Shown here piece by piece: positions 17,493 to 26,448 of a stretch of 64,000 bases of DNA. Made by a program: the position numbers and the translations under genes. Source of the DNA: Nocardia australiensis. GTDB lineage: Bacteria; Actinomycetota; Actinomycetes; Mycobacteriales; Mycobacteriaceae. The first letter of the stretch is position 1. Each line of letters starts with the position of its first letter. The stretch covers positions 682,001 to 746,000 of the forward strand of contig NZ_JAJFZM010000001.1 of the NCBI RefSeq assembly GCF_020733705.1, written 5' to 3'. Under the pieces are notes generated by a model that worked only from the letters and a program-made list of their open reading frames with translations, was not told where the DNA came from and ran no database searches.

Positions 17493-17840
17493 CTAATCCC
17501 GGCCGACGGCGTCACGCTGGTCAGCGGGGTCCGCCACGTGGCGGACCGGCGCCTCCTGCCAGGACGCATCGGCGGTCCAGTAGTTCATACCGACGGCGCT
17601 GACCTTGTGCGTCCAATCCGACGTCCGGAGCAACCAGGGCTCTTCCCTGCGTACGGATTCGTCTGCCGCCTCAGGGCCATCTGCCTCGACCGTCCAGTGC
17701 ACCCAGTTGACCTCTCGCCCGTACTCATCGTGAACGAACAGATCCACATGGTGCCAGCCGTAATTGAATGCATCCTCGTAGCAGGTGAGAAACATGTGGT
17801 GGTGCGATGTAGGTCGCGGCTTGATCGTCAAGGTACTCAC
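17493..17840 (-). CDS. Unknown 115-residue Trp/His-rich protein of the iac region
   Basis: I do not recognise this family. Starting at GTG 17840 the protein begins STLTIKPRPTSHHHMFLTCYED and is rich in aromatic and His residues (FNYGWHHVDLFVHDEYGREVNWVHWTVEAD). The upstream open extension overlaps the amidase gene and looks non-native. It starts 16 bases after the amidase stop and ends 12 bases before the response-regulator frame. It may be a small cupin-like or beta-sandwich metal protein, but no motif proves it. Its placement suggests a role in indole-acetate catabolism or its sensing. Confidence 0.6.
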   Translation of the reverse strand: MSTLTIKPRPTSHHHMFLTCYEDAFNYGWHHVDLFVHDEYGREVNWVHWTVEADGPEAADESVRREEPWLLRTSDWTHKVSAVGMNYWTADASWQEAPVRHVADPADQRDAVGRD

Positions 17841-17856
17841 TTCCGAACGTATGGGA

Positions 17857-19152
17857 TCAGGCTGGCAGCGCCGGGAGCGCTCGCAGCATGGGCTCCAGTA
17901 GCGTGGCCACCTCGAATAATCGGGTCTCGTGACCAGGTAGTGCCATGAGTTGCAGCCCCAGCGGGAGCCCCGCGTTCGTCCGCGCCCCGGGAACCACCAC
18001 CACCGGAGCACCCAGCAACTGCCACGGTCGACTCAGGATGGGCGATCCGGTCGCATGAAGTCCCTGCGGCGCCGCACCGAGTGCGGCGGGCCCGATGACG
18101 ACGGTGTTGCCGGTGAGCATTTCCGAAAAGAGCGCACGTGAACGATCCCGCCGGATGAGCGCGGACGCGTACATCCCGGTGCCGACCGCACGACCGTCTT
18201 CGAGCAGCGCCCGCAACTGTCCGCTCAGGAGGTGTCCGCTCTGGTCGAGGACCGGACCGAGGGTTCGGGCGGCCTCATAGGCCATCACCGTGAGGTGATC
18301 GTCGGCGAGAGTCCGGATGTGATCGTCCCACTCCAGCTTCTCGGGTGTGAACCCCGCCTGCTGGAGTAGTTCGGGTAGCAGGTCGAGTAGCCGGAGCATC
18401 GCGGGCTGGATGTGGTCGAGTGTGCTGCCGTCCCACAGGAGAATGGTTTCGACGCACCCATCGGTGGATCCCACCGGCCGTTCACCGGTGAAGGCACCGT
18501 AGACGTAACGGAGGTCATCGATCGTCCGGGTCAGGATTCCCAATGTGTCGAGAGAGTCACTGAGTCCAGTGACTCCGGTGAGATCCGTCGTTCCGTGCGC
18601 GAAAACGAGCCCGGCCGCTCCACAGTATGACGCCGGGCGAGTCAGCGACCCGGCAGTCTGCGTACCGAGAGCCACCGGAATCGTTCCGGCACCGACCGCC
18701 GCGGCTGAGCCGCTCGACGAACCGCCCGGGGTGTACCCCGAGGCGTGGGGATTGTGCGTCGGGCCAGGTGAGAAGTAGCCGAACTCGGTGGTGACTGTTT
18801 TGCCCTGCACGACCGCGCCCAGGTCCCGGAACCGAGCGACGCAGGCAGCGTCGCGCATCGCCGGCCGCTCCGATGTGACCGGTGATCCGGCGCGGGTAGG
18901 CAGGCCCGCGACGTCGATGAGGTCTTTGACTCCCAGCGAGACTCCCCGTAAGGGCAGGTCCGGTGTCGCGGCGCCTCGAGCGCGGGCATCATCGAGGTAG
19001 TCCGACGACAGTTCGACCCAGGCTGCCAGATCCGGCTCTCTGCGTTCGATCTCCCCACGCACCTGCATGACGAGCGATTCCGCCGAGATGGAACCGTCGC
19101 GCACAACAGTTGTCTGGTCGCGGATGGGCTGTGTCCAGTAGGCCGAGCTCAC
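17857..19152 (-). CDS. iacH: Amidase-signature hydrolase (IacH type)
   Basis: 431 residues. The amidase signature is clear: catalytic Lys in LGVKDLIDVAG, the Gly/Ser stretch GGSSSGSAAAV, and the nucleophile region GTQTAGSLTRPASYCGAAG, giving the Ser-Ser-Lys triad. Such enzymes cleave C-N amide bonds. In iac clusters IacH is the amidase, plausibly acting on the opened lactam ring or on amide-conjugated auxin. It is first in a minus-strand unit with the 115-residue protein, and divergent from the MFS transporter. Confidence 0.85.
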   Translation of the reverse strand: MSSAYWTQPIRDQTTVVRDGSISAESLVMQVRGEIERREPDLAAWVELSSDYLDDARARGAATPDLPLRGVSLGVKDLIDVAGLPTRAGSPVTSERPAMRDAACVARFRDLGAVVQGKTVTTEFGYFSPGPTHNPHASGYTPGGSSSGSAAAVGAGTIPVALGTQTAGSLTRPASYCGAAGLVFAHGTTDLTGVTGLSDSLDTLGILTRTIDDLRYVYGAFTGERPVGSTDGCVETILLWDGSTLDHIQPAMLRLLDLLPELLQQAGFTPEKLEWDDHIRTLADDHLTVMAYEAARTLGPVLDQSGHLLSGQLRALLEDGRAVGTGMYASALIRRDRSRALFSEMLTGNTVVIGPAALGAAPQGLHATGSPILSRPWQLLGAPVVVVPGARTNAGLPLGLQLMALPGHETRLFEVATLLEPMLRALPALPA

Positions 19153-19240
19153 CGATCCTCCTTACTCCAATCAACCTCATCCTGCCGGGTCACGGGTGTG
19201 CGCAACAGTAAAGATTTCCCTCGTAGCGCCGTAGGCAACG

Positions 19241-19257
19241 TGCGAAATATGTTCGCA
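19241..19257. promoter_or_regulatory. Inverted repeat between the amidase and transporter genes
   Basis: TGCGAA-ATATG-TTCGCA, six-base perfect arms around five bases, 51 bases upstream of the transporter start and within the divergent promoter region. A candidate operator shared by both transcripts. Confidence 0.4.
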
Positions 19258-19307
19258 GTCACATCTGACGATCTGTGACGACGCGCTTCGGCGCCGGAGG
19301 AATGGTC

Positions 19308-20759
19308 ATGCCCACCAATACACGCAGCACGGCTCTATCACCCCCGGACGCGCCTCGCGCTCGGCGGGTCGACTTCAGCCGGGTGAGTGGACGTGCCTGG
19401 CTGGTTACCGGCTTGCTCGTCTTGTTCCAGATCGTGGCCTTCGCGGATAAGGCTGTACTCGGACTGGTCTCGGCTAAAGCCATGCCGGAACTCGGCCTCA
19501 CCGCGGTCGAGTTCGGATTCATCGGCAGCTCGTTCTTCTTCCTCTACGCGATCGTTTCCATCATCGCCGGATTCCTCGCATCGAAGTACTCGGTGAAGTG
19601 GATCCTGCTCGTGATGGGTGTCGCATGGGCGGTACTGCAGTTCCCCATGCTGCTCGGCGGAGGGGCCGCGATCCTTCTCCTCACCAGAGTCGTTCTCGGC
19701 GGCGCAGAGGGACCGGCAACCGCGATGTCGCTCACTTCGGCACACACCTGGTTTCCACCGGCTCGCCGAGCTCTACCGTCCAATATCGTCGCGATGGGCT
19801 CGACGCTCGGTCCGGTGATCGCGGCGCCTGCCCTGGCCTGGGTGATTGCTGCCTGGGGCTGGCGTTGGGCGTTCGGCGTACTCGGCATCGCCGGTCTCCT
19901 GTGGGTGATCGCATGGCTGATCTCGGGCGCGGACGGCCCCTACCGGAGCAAAGGCGAAGGCGCGGCGAACCGCGAATCGGAGGAAGCGGCTTCCTCCGAC
20001 GAAAGCACCGACGAGACTCAGGTCGACACGACAGCGGTTGACAGCCAGAAACCCGTGGTGATCTGGCGCGCGCTGCTGAGTCTCGCGTTTATTTCCGCCG
20101 TGATCGGAGGGGCATCGAACTTCTGGGTGCAAGGATTCCTGACCACCTGGCTTCCGCAATACCTCGGGACCGTCGTGGGTCTGTCGTTGTCCGAAGTCGG
20201 CTCGGTGACGACCGTGCCATGGGTGATCGGGGCACTTGTTCTTCTCGGTCTGGGCGCACTGGGCCATCAACTGATGAAACGTGGCCACAACGCGCACCGC
20301 GCAATAGCAGTTCCTTTCGGCTGTGCGGCAGTGGTGGCCGGACTGTGCTTCATTCTCATCCAGGCCACCTCCGGACTCGTCGCGGTGGCTCTGCTCTGCA
20401 TCGCCGGAGGGTGCAGCCTCGCCTTTCCGATGACGGCGTCGGCAATCGGCTACGTCGTCGGAGCGAGGCAACGCCCGATCCTCATGGCAACCCTCGGCGG
20501 GGTCGCGTCGTTCGGCGCAGTAGTCTCTCCTATTCTCGTCGGCTGGTTGATGACCCGCGCGGGCTACATTTCGCCCCCGAAGGGCGAGAAGACCACGCCC
20601 GAGATGGCCGACAACATGGCAGCGGGTGTGCATCATGCATTCACGATCACCGGGGTCGTCCTGCTCCTCGGCGGAGCCCTGTGTATCGCGTTCCTGCGGC
20701 CGGAACGCCTGGGCAAGGTTCTCCAGCAGCGGTATGTCAAGGACCCCACGACGATCTGA
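19308..20759 (+). CDS. MFS transporter, probable aromatic-acid/auxin importer
   Basis: 483 residues from ATG 19308, chosen because GGAGG lies seven bases ahead; in-frame ATG 19302 and GTG 19275 are less well placed. Twelve hydrophobic segments, with the ACS-type signature SKYSVKWILLVMGVAW and RVVLGGAEGPATAMSLTS, place it in the anion:cation symporter group. A charged cytoplasmic loop (SEEAASSDESTDETQ) divides the halves. iac clusters carry a transporter of this superfamily; import of indole-3-acetate is the natural inference. Followed 54 bases later by the flavin reductase. Confidence 0.82.
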   Translation: MPTNTRSTALSPPDAPRARRVDFSRVSGRAWLVTGLLVLFQIVAFADKAVLGLVSAKAMPELGLTAVEFGFIGSSFFFLYAIVSIIAGFLASKYSVKWILLVMGVAWAVLQFPMLLGGGAAILLLTRVVLGGAEGPATAMSLTSAHTWFPPARRALPSNIVAMGSTLGPVIAAPALAWVIAAWGWRWAFGVLGIAGLLWVIAWLISGADGPYRSKGEGAANRESEEAASSDESTDETQVDTTAVDSQKPVVIWRALLSLAFISAVIGGASNFWVQGFLTTWLPQYLGTVVGLSLSEVGSVTTVPWVIGALVLLGLGALGHQLMKRGHNAHRAIAVPFGCAAVVAGLCFILIQATSGLVAVALLCIAGGCSLAFPMTASAIGYVVGARQRPILMATLGGVASFGAVVSPILVGWLMTRAGYISPPKGEKTTPEMADNMAAGVHHAFTITGVVLLLGGALCIAFLRPERLGKVLQQRYVKDPTTI

Positions 20760-20813
20760 GCCGAGGGAGCACCGACCGATATCAACCATGTCCGATCTTG
20801 TAGGAGACAGCAC

Positions 20814-21989
20814 ATGCCCAGCACTACGTCGGCACCGGTCGACTCTCAGGTCTTCCGCGATGTCATGGGCCACTATCCGACCGGTGTGGTGGTCGTTACC
20901 GGGCGGGACCGCGACGGCGAGATACTCGCCATGGTGGTCGGCACGTTCAACTCGGTGTCCCTCGATCCGCCCCTGGTGTCCTTCATGCCGATGAAGAGCT
21001 CTCGCACGTTCGCGAAACTGCGCGAATGTTCATCGCTGTGTATCAATGTCCTCGGCGGGGAGCAGGAAGACCTCGTCCTGACGATTGCACGGCGGTGGGA
21101 GGACAAGCTCGGCGGAATCGACTGGTACCCATCACCATCGGGCGATCCGATACTCGCCGACTCGGTTGCCTGGATCGACGCGTATGTTTCGGAAACGGTC
21201 GAAGCCGGTGACCACTGGATCGCCCTGTGCGCAGTGCGTGACATGGCGGTGGCGAATCCCGTTTCACCTCTGATCTTCTTCCAAGGGGGGTACGGGAGCT
21301 TCGTCTGCACATCGCTCATGGCGCGGATGGATCACGAGATCCTTCCCGCGATCCACGCCGCACACGCGGCGCGTGCCGAGGTCGAGAATCTGGCAAACGA
21401 ACTCGGTTGTGAAGTAGCGGTATTCACCGATGTCAGCAGTGACGAGATGGCGACTGTCCTGTCCGCCGCGGCGGCTGGCGCACGCCGGGAGAGCGGGCTC
21501 GCTCGCAGAATTCCCATGGTTCCGCCCATTGGCGACACCTACGTGTTCGATCAGCCGCTCGAGACTCAGGAACGCTGGATCAACAGACTTCGGGACGCCC
21601 CCGAGGAGGTCAAAGACATCCATCGCGAGAGGCTCACGTTCGTGCGCGAGAACGGCTATCTCCTTTCTTTCCTTCCTTCAGCCGGCCGATCCGCATACGA
21701 CCAGATGCGCGATGCGACAAAACGCTATGAAATCGGGCGGCTGACGCCGGCAGCGGAGCGCAGCATCCGCGAGTCGATCGGTGGATCACCGGTTGACTAC
21801 AAGATCCGTGACCTCGACGACTCATCGACCTATGACGTGGGTTCGCTAGTTATCCCCATCCGTGACCGCAATGGCGCGTACTCGATGACCCTCAGATTGG
21901 CGCAGCTACCCGCCGATGCCACCGCCGCACAGATCAACGAATGGGTCCGAAGGGCACGCCTGGTTGCCGCTGTGCTCGAAAAGCGATGA
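20814..21989 (+). CDS. iacG: Flavin reductase (IacG type) fused to an IclR-effector/GAF-like C-terminal domain
   Basis: 391 residues, more than twice the usual size of a flavin reductase. Residues 10 to about 170 are the flavin-reductase-like barrel (FRDVMGHYPTGVVVVTGRD, GTFNSVSLDPPLVSFMP, SLCINVLG, GYGSF), which supplies reduced flavin to IacA. Residues about 180-391 (NELGCEVAVFTDVSSDEMATVL, LARRIPMVPPIGDTYVFD, GSLVIPIRDRNGAYSMTLRLAQLP) resemble the effector domain of IclR regulators, without a DNA-binding helix. The added domain could bind an aromatic ligand and gate reductase activity (inference). TAGGAG precedes the ATG. Confidence 0.82.
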   Translation: MPSTTSAPVDSQVFRDVMGHYPTGVVVVTGRDRDGEILAMVVGTFNSVSLDPPLVSFMPMKSSRTFAKLRECSSLCINVLGGEQEDLVLTIARRWEDKLGGIDWYPSPSGDPILADSVAWIDAYVSETVEAGDHWIALCAVRDMAVANPVSPLIFFQGGYGSFVCTSLMARMDHEILPAIHAAHAARAEVENLANELGCEVAVFTDVSSDEMATVLSAAAAGARRESGLARRIPMVPPIGDTYVFDQPLETQERWINRLRDAPEEVKDIHRERLTFVRENGYLLSFLPSAGRSAYDQMRDATKRYEIGRLTPAAERSIRESIGGSPVDYKIRDLDDSSTYDVGSLVIPIRDRNGAYSMTLRLAQLPADATAAQINEWVRRARLVAAVLEKR

Positions 21990-22077
21990 GCATTGGCGTA
22001 TTTCGCAACGTCGCGGTAGCGGCACCGGGTGCGCGGCGTCCTCTCACCTTGGCAACCAACTCTCAATAGGAGCAGAC

Positions 22078-22641
22078 GTGAGCAACGAAATCGAGCTACT
22101 GGCGGCGAGGGTGCGCGCCCTCGAAGCGGAAGCCGAGATCCGTCGGCTGCAGGCGCGGTACATGTTTCTCTGCGACACCCCCTGTCCTGAATTCGGCATC
22201 GAAGACGACGAGCACAGAATCGATTCCATTCTTGCCCTCTACACCGCCGACGCGATCTGGGAAGGAGTTGGCGCATACTACGACGGGCAATTCGGGCGAG
22301 CCGAAGGACATGAGGAGATTCGGAACCACTTCCGAAACTTCTGGAACCGCAAAGAAAACAGCCCCCGTCTGGTCCTCAACGCACATTATCTGACCTCGGA
22401 ACAGATCCACGTACAAGGTGACGAGGCGACCGGGCAATGGATCCACATGCAGCCGTGGCTCTTCTCCGACGGAACAGGGGTGCTTCGCTCCAGTCGATTG
22501 AACAACGCGTTTCGCCAAGTGGACGGTACGTGGCTGATCACCCGAACTCGCACTGAAAATGTGTTCATCGCCGACCTGCCATACCTCTTTGCCGACAGCT
22601 ACCCCGCACAATCGGTCCTGATGGACCCGAATCCACGCTGA
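22078..22641 (+). CDS. iacI: SnoaL-like protein (IacI type)
   Basis: 187 residues from GTG 22078 with an AGGAG site; the open frame upstream is not coding. Family features are EAEAEIRRLQARYMFLCDT, ILALYTADAIWEGV and the ending TWLITRTRTENVF. The NTF2-like fold covers isomerases and dehydratases. A protein of this type (IacI) belongs to iac clusters, with an unresolved auxiliary role. Last gene of the iac set, downstream of the flavin reductase on the same strand. Confidence 0.72.
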   Translation: MSNEIELLAARVRALEAEAEIRRLQARYMFLCDTPCPEFGIEDDEHRIDSILALYTADAIWEGVGAYYDGQFGRAEGHEEIRNHFRNFWNRKENSPRLVLNAHYLTSEQIHVQGDEATGQWIHMQPWLFSDGTGVLRSSRLNNAFRQVDGTWLITRTRTENVFIADLPYLFADSYPAQSVLMDPNPR

Positions 22642-22752
22642 ACCGTCACACCCGTATGTCTCCGAACTCGCCGGGGGGATTCATCTTGGCCGATCAGGAC
22701 TGTGTCGCCCCGGTCAACAGCGTCTTTGGCTCGCCTGTCGGTCGCCGGCGAT

Positions 22753-23751
22753 CTATTGGGAGACATGACCCAGGGTGAACCGCTGGGCCAGGCGGTGGCA
22801 GGCGGCGCGTAGGTCGGCTGGTTCGACGTCGGTGATGTCGGTATCGAAGGTGGCCAGGATTCCGGCGATGCCGGCCCAGGACCACGCCCCGAGAGTGAGT
22901 CGGGTGTGGTCGGGGTCGATGTACTCGATGACCGAGCCTCCGGGGGCGAAGCGGGCGACGAGGTCGGCCGGCAAGGTGAGCGTCGCTTTGCCGAGACATT
23001 GCCAGGCGCCGGGGATATCGCCGCGTTCGTGACTTGTCATCACGAAACTCGCGACGCTGTGGGCGGGTAGTTCGCGGCGGGTGAATGGGATGCCGGTTGG
23101 CGTGTGCGGATGCATCCTGTCGACCCGGTAGATCGCCCAGGCCCGGGCGGCGGGGTTGTAGGCGACGAGATACCAGCGTCCGGCCCAGAGCACGAGGTGG
23201 TGGGGCTCGACGCGGAGCGGGGGCACGAAGTCGGGGTCGCGGGGCGCTGGTCGAGTGCTGTCCGGGCGGAGCACGTCGAATCGGAGGAAGTGGCCGCGGC
23301 GGACGGCGTCGCCGACGGTGTTGAGGATGTCGGGGTTGATCGGTAGTGCGGAGAACTCCCAGTAGTTGTGGATGGTGGTGACCCGGGTGGCGTCCACCTG
23401 AGCGCGCAGTGGCGCGGGCATGACCTGAGTGAGGGTGTTGAGGGCGCGGTCGGCGGCGTCGCGGAGCCCGAGGACGGTTGTGGGTGAGGTCTGTAGGGCG
23501 AGGGAGATCGCCACGGCCTGTTCGCCGTCGAGGATCAGCGGGGGAAGGGTGTTGCCCGCTCCGAGGTGGTAGGTGGAGTCGCGGCCGCCGCTGGCGTGCA
23601 CGGGGTAGCCGAGATCGCGGAGGGTGTCGATGTCGCGCCGAAGGGTGCGCAGGCTTACCCCGAGCCGGGCCGCGAGCGCGGGTCCGCTCCACCGGTTGAC
23701 GGTTTGCAGCAGCGACAGCAGTTCCAGCGATCGCCCGGCCGTCCGTGCCAT
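22753..23751 (-). CDS. HTH/WYL-domain transcriptional regulator (YafY type)
   Basis: 332 residues. The N-terminal HTH is LLSLLQTVNRWSGPALAARLGVSLRTLRRDIDTLRDLGYPV. A WYL domain follows with VLWAGRWYLVAYNPAARAWAIYRVDRM, and then the usual C-terminal WCX-like region. Such proteins sense a small ligand and repress or activate a neighbour. It is divergent from the DHA2 exporter across 78 bases and is likely its regulator. Confidence 0.88.
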   Translation of the reverse strand: MARTAGRSLELLSLLQTVNRWSGPALAARLGVSLRTLRRDIDTLRDLGYPVHASGGRDSTYHLGAGNTLPPLILDGEQAVAISLALQTSPTTVLGLRDAADRALNTLTQVMPAPLRAQVDATRVTTIHNYWEFSALPINPDILNTVGDAVRRGHFLRFDVLRPDSTRPAPRDPDFVPPLRVEPHHLVLWAGRWYLVAYNPAARAWAIYRVDRMHPHTPTGIPFTRRELPAHSVASFVMTSHERGDIPGAWQCLGKATLTLPADLVARFAPGGSVIEYIDPDHTRLTLGAWSWAGIAGILATFDTDITDVEPADLRAACHRLAQRFTLGHVSQ

Positions 23752-23829
23752 CCGATCACGCCTCTCGTCGATCCATCGTCTTCGCGAATGGTGCCACTCG
23801 GTGGCCGGGTTCCGGGGCAGGGTGGCGGC

Positions 23830-25326
23830 ATGACGATTTCTTCTTCGCCGACCACGACCGGCGCCTCGCCGATGGTCTCATCCCCGGCCGCGTTGATCGG
23901 GGTGATCCTGGTCGCGTCGTTCATGGATCTACTGGACGTGACGATCGTCGCGGTCGCGGCACCGGATATCCAGTCATCCCTGGGTGCCTCTCCGGCGCAG
24001 CTGCAGTGGATGGTCGCGGCCTATGCGTTGTCGTTGGGGGCGGCGCTGATCACCGGGGGCCAGATCGGTGATCAGTACGGTCGCCGGCGCGCGTTCTTGA
24101 TCGGTCTTGCCGGGTTCATCGCAGCGTCGGCGGCATGCGCGCTGGCTCCGACCGCTGGCGCGCTGATCGCGTTGCGGGTCGTGCAGGGCTTGGCCTCCGG
24201 GTTGATGGTTCCGCAGGTCTTCGGCATCATCCGGGCGTCGTTGACGCCGCGGCAGATGGGTGCCGCGCTGGGCGCCTACGGCGGGGTCCAGGGGCTGGCC
24301 TCCATTGCCGGGCCGCTGCTGGGCGGCATCCTGGTCACCGCGGACCTGTTCGACCTGGGCTGGCGCACGATTTTCTGGGTGAATGTGCCGGTCGGGTTGA
24401 TCGCTCTGCTCATCGGTTGGAAGGTGCTGCGCGAGTCGCGGCGCGACGACGCGGGCCGTCTCGACCTGGTCGGCGCAGCGCTGCTGGCGGGGTCGCTGCT
24501 GCTGGTGCTGCTACCGATCGTGCAGGGCCAGTCGTGGGGGTGGCCCGGCTGGGGCTGGGCGCTGCTCACGGCCGGCGTGGCGGGGCTGGCGGTCTTCGGC
24601 GGCGTCGAGCGACGCATCGCGGCCGCCGGCGGACAGCCGATCTTCGATCCGCAGCTGCTGCGCAGCCGCGCGTTCAGCAGCGGACTGGTCGCGTCACTGG
24701 CGTTTTTCGGCGGAATCGCCTCGTTCTTCCTGCTGCTGTCGATCTACCTCCAAGACGGCACCGGCCGCACCGCTTTGGCCACCGGGTTGATCACCCTTCC
24801 TTACGCGCTCGGCTCGATGATTACCTCCGGGGTAGGGGTGAAGCTGGCCGCACGGCACGGCCGACGGCTGCTGATCACCGGCAGCTTGCTGATCGCGGCG
24901 TCCCACGCCGCGATGTGGCTGGTCGTCATCGGTCTCGACAGCCCCGCGTGGTGGCAGCTCGGCGGACCACTGCTGGTGGGCGGCCTCGGCCTCGGCTTAG
25001 CAGCGCCGCCGTTGGTCAATGTGATCTTGGCCGGGGTGCCCGCCCGGGCCGCCGGATCCGCTGGCGGAGTGCTGTCCATGACCAACCAGATCGGCGGTTC
25101 CATCAGCGTCGCGGCCCTCGGCACGCTGTTCTTCACCCACCTCACCGATGCCGCCCCAACGGGCAGCGGCTCGGCATCGGGGTTCAGTGACGCGTTCGCC
25201 GCGATCTTGCCCTGGCAGATCGGGCTGTACCTGGTGGCCGCCGCGCTGATGACACTCCTGCCGGCCACCAGCCAGTCGACCGAGCCCCACCCCGCTGAGG
25301 CCGGTGCCGCGGACGCCCAGCGGTGA
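23830..25326 (+). CDS. DHA2-family MFS drug exporter (EmrB/QacA type)
   Basis: 498 residues from ATG 23830. About 14 hydrophobic segments and the DHA2 motifs (LDVTIVAVAAPDIQSSLGASPAQLQWMVAAYALSL, GQIGDQYGRRRAFLIG, VVQGLASGLMVPQVFG) mark a proton-driven multidrug exporter in the inner membrane. Divergent from the WYL regulator and followed after 36 bases by a VOC protein, so the three may form a small resistance unit. Confidence 0.9.
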   Translation: MTISSSPTTTGASPMVSSPAALIGVILVASFMDLLDVTIVAVAAPDIQSSLGASPAQLQWMVAAYALSLGAALITGGQIGDQYGRRRAFLIGLAGFIAASAACALAPTAGALIALRVVQGLASGLMVPQVFGIIRASLTPRQMGAALGAYGGVQGLASIAGPLLGGILVTADLFDLGWRTIFWVNVPVGLIALLIGWKVLRESRRDDAGRLDLVGAALLAGSLLLVLLPIVQGQSWGWPGWGWALLTAGVAGLAVFGGVERRIAAAGGQPIFDPQLLRSRAFSSGLVASLAFFGGIASFFLLLSIYLQDGTGRTALATGLITLPYALGSMITSGVGVKLAARHGRRLLITGSLLIAASHAAMWLVVIGLDSPAWWQLGGPLLVGGLGLGLAAPPLVNVILAGVPARAAGSAGGVLSMTNQIGGSISVAALGTLFFTHLTDAAPTGSGSASGFSDAFAAILPWQIGLYLVAAALMTLLPATSQSTEPHPAEAGAADAQR

Positions 25327-25362
25327 CAACTCCCACCATTCGGAGAAATAGGAAACCCAGTC

Positions 25363-25767
25363 ATGAGTGACTACACCGGCTCCAGCATCGACCACCTCAA
25401 CATCACCGTCACTGACCTGACCGTGTCGCGCGCCTTCTATGACGCCGTCCTCCCGATCATCGGCGTCGAGAAGCTGCTCGACTTCCCGGCCAGTGGCGAC
25501 CGGCCCGCGATGGTCGGCTACGGCCGGCATCCCAAGCCGTTCTTCTGGCTCGTCGACGGCGAGATCGTCGACCCGAACCTGCACCTGGCCTTCACCGTCG
25601 ACAGCCGAGAAGCCGTCGACGCCTTCTACGCCGCCGCGATCGCCGCCGGAGCCACCACTCGGGACGAACCGGCGGTGCACCCGGAGTACCACCCCGACTA
25701 CTACGGGGCATTCGTCAATGATCCCGACGGGACCAACCTCGAAGCTGTCTACCACGCCCACCCGTGA
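25363..25767 (+). CDS. VOC-family protein (glyoxalase/resistance type)
   Basis: 134 residues with two half-domains: IDHLNITVTDLTVSRAFYDAVLPIIGVEKLLD at the start and FVNDPDGTNLEAVYHA at the end, with His, His and Glu in metal-ligand positions. Single-domain VOC proteins of this size include drug-binding and glutathione- or fosfomycin-modifying types. The position directly behind an exporter gene suggests a resistance or detoxification role (inference). AGGAAA lies ahead of the ATG. Confidence 0.8.
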   Translation: MSDYTGSSIDHLNITVTDLTVSRAFYDAVLPIIGVEKLLDFPASGDRPAMVGYGRHPKPFFWLVDGEIVDPNLHLAFTVDSREAVDAFYAAAIAAGATTRDEPAVHPEYHPDYYGAFVNDPDGTNLEAVYHAHP

Positions 25768-25830
25768 ACCTGCCCCACTTACCCGCGACGATGGCAGCGA
25801 CCAGTGGGAAGCCACCGACGAATGAATCGT

Positions 25831-26448
25831 CTAGATCATGCCCTGTTCGCGGGCCCGCGCGACGGCGGAAGTTCGCGAGCGGACGCCGAGTTTGGCGTAG
25901 ATGTGTACGAGGTGGGATTTGACGGTGGTTTCGCTGAGGAACAGCTCCTTGGCGATCTCACGGTTGGAGCGGCCTGCCGCGACCAGCCGCAGCACCTCGA
26001 TTTCGCGTTGACTCAATGTAGTGTCGGCGCGTCTGACCCTGGTCATCAGCTTGGACGCGACCGAGGGAGACAGCACGCTCTCCCCGGCCGCTGCCGAACG
26101 AACCGCGGCGAGCAGTTCCGCCGGTGGGGTGTCCTTGAGGATGTACCCGCAGGCGCCGGCTTCGATGGCGCCGAGTATGTCGGCGTCGGTGTCGTAGTTG
26201 GTGACCACCAGGACGTTGGGCGGGTTCGGGAGCGCGCGCAGCTCGGTGGTCGCGTCGACACCCGAGTTGCCGGGGCCGAAACTCAGGTCCATGAGCACGA
26301 GGTCGACCGGGGTGGTGGCACCGAAGGACACCGCTGCTTCCGCGCTGGAAACCTCTCCTACGACAGCGATTTCGTCGCCACTCTCGAGTAGCGCGCGCAA
26401 TCCGGCCCGCACGATGGCATGGTCGTCGGCCAGCAACAGCCGAATCAT
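25831..26448 (-). CDS. NarL/LuxR-type response regulator
   Basis: 205 residues: receiver ([21 protein letters not shown], Asp in LVLMDLSFG, Lys in ILKDTPP) and LuxR-type HTH ([45 protein letters not shown]). Its ATG overlaps the end of the histidine kinase gene by 4 bases, so the two are a cognate pair. The pair is divergent from an ABC exporter, its most likely target. Confidence 0.92.
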   Translation of the reverse strand: MIRLLLADDHAIVRAGLRALLESGDEIAVVGEVSSAEAAVSFGATTPVDLVLMDLSFGPGNSGVDATTELRALPNPPNVLVVTNYDTDADILGAIEAGACGYILKDTPPAELLAAVRSAAAGESVLSPSVASKLMTRVRRADTTLSQREIEVLRLVAAGRSNREIAKELFLSETTVKSHLVHIYAKLGVRSRTSAVARAREQGMI

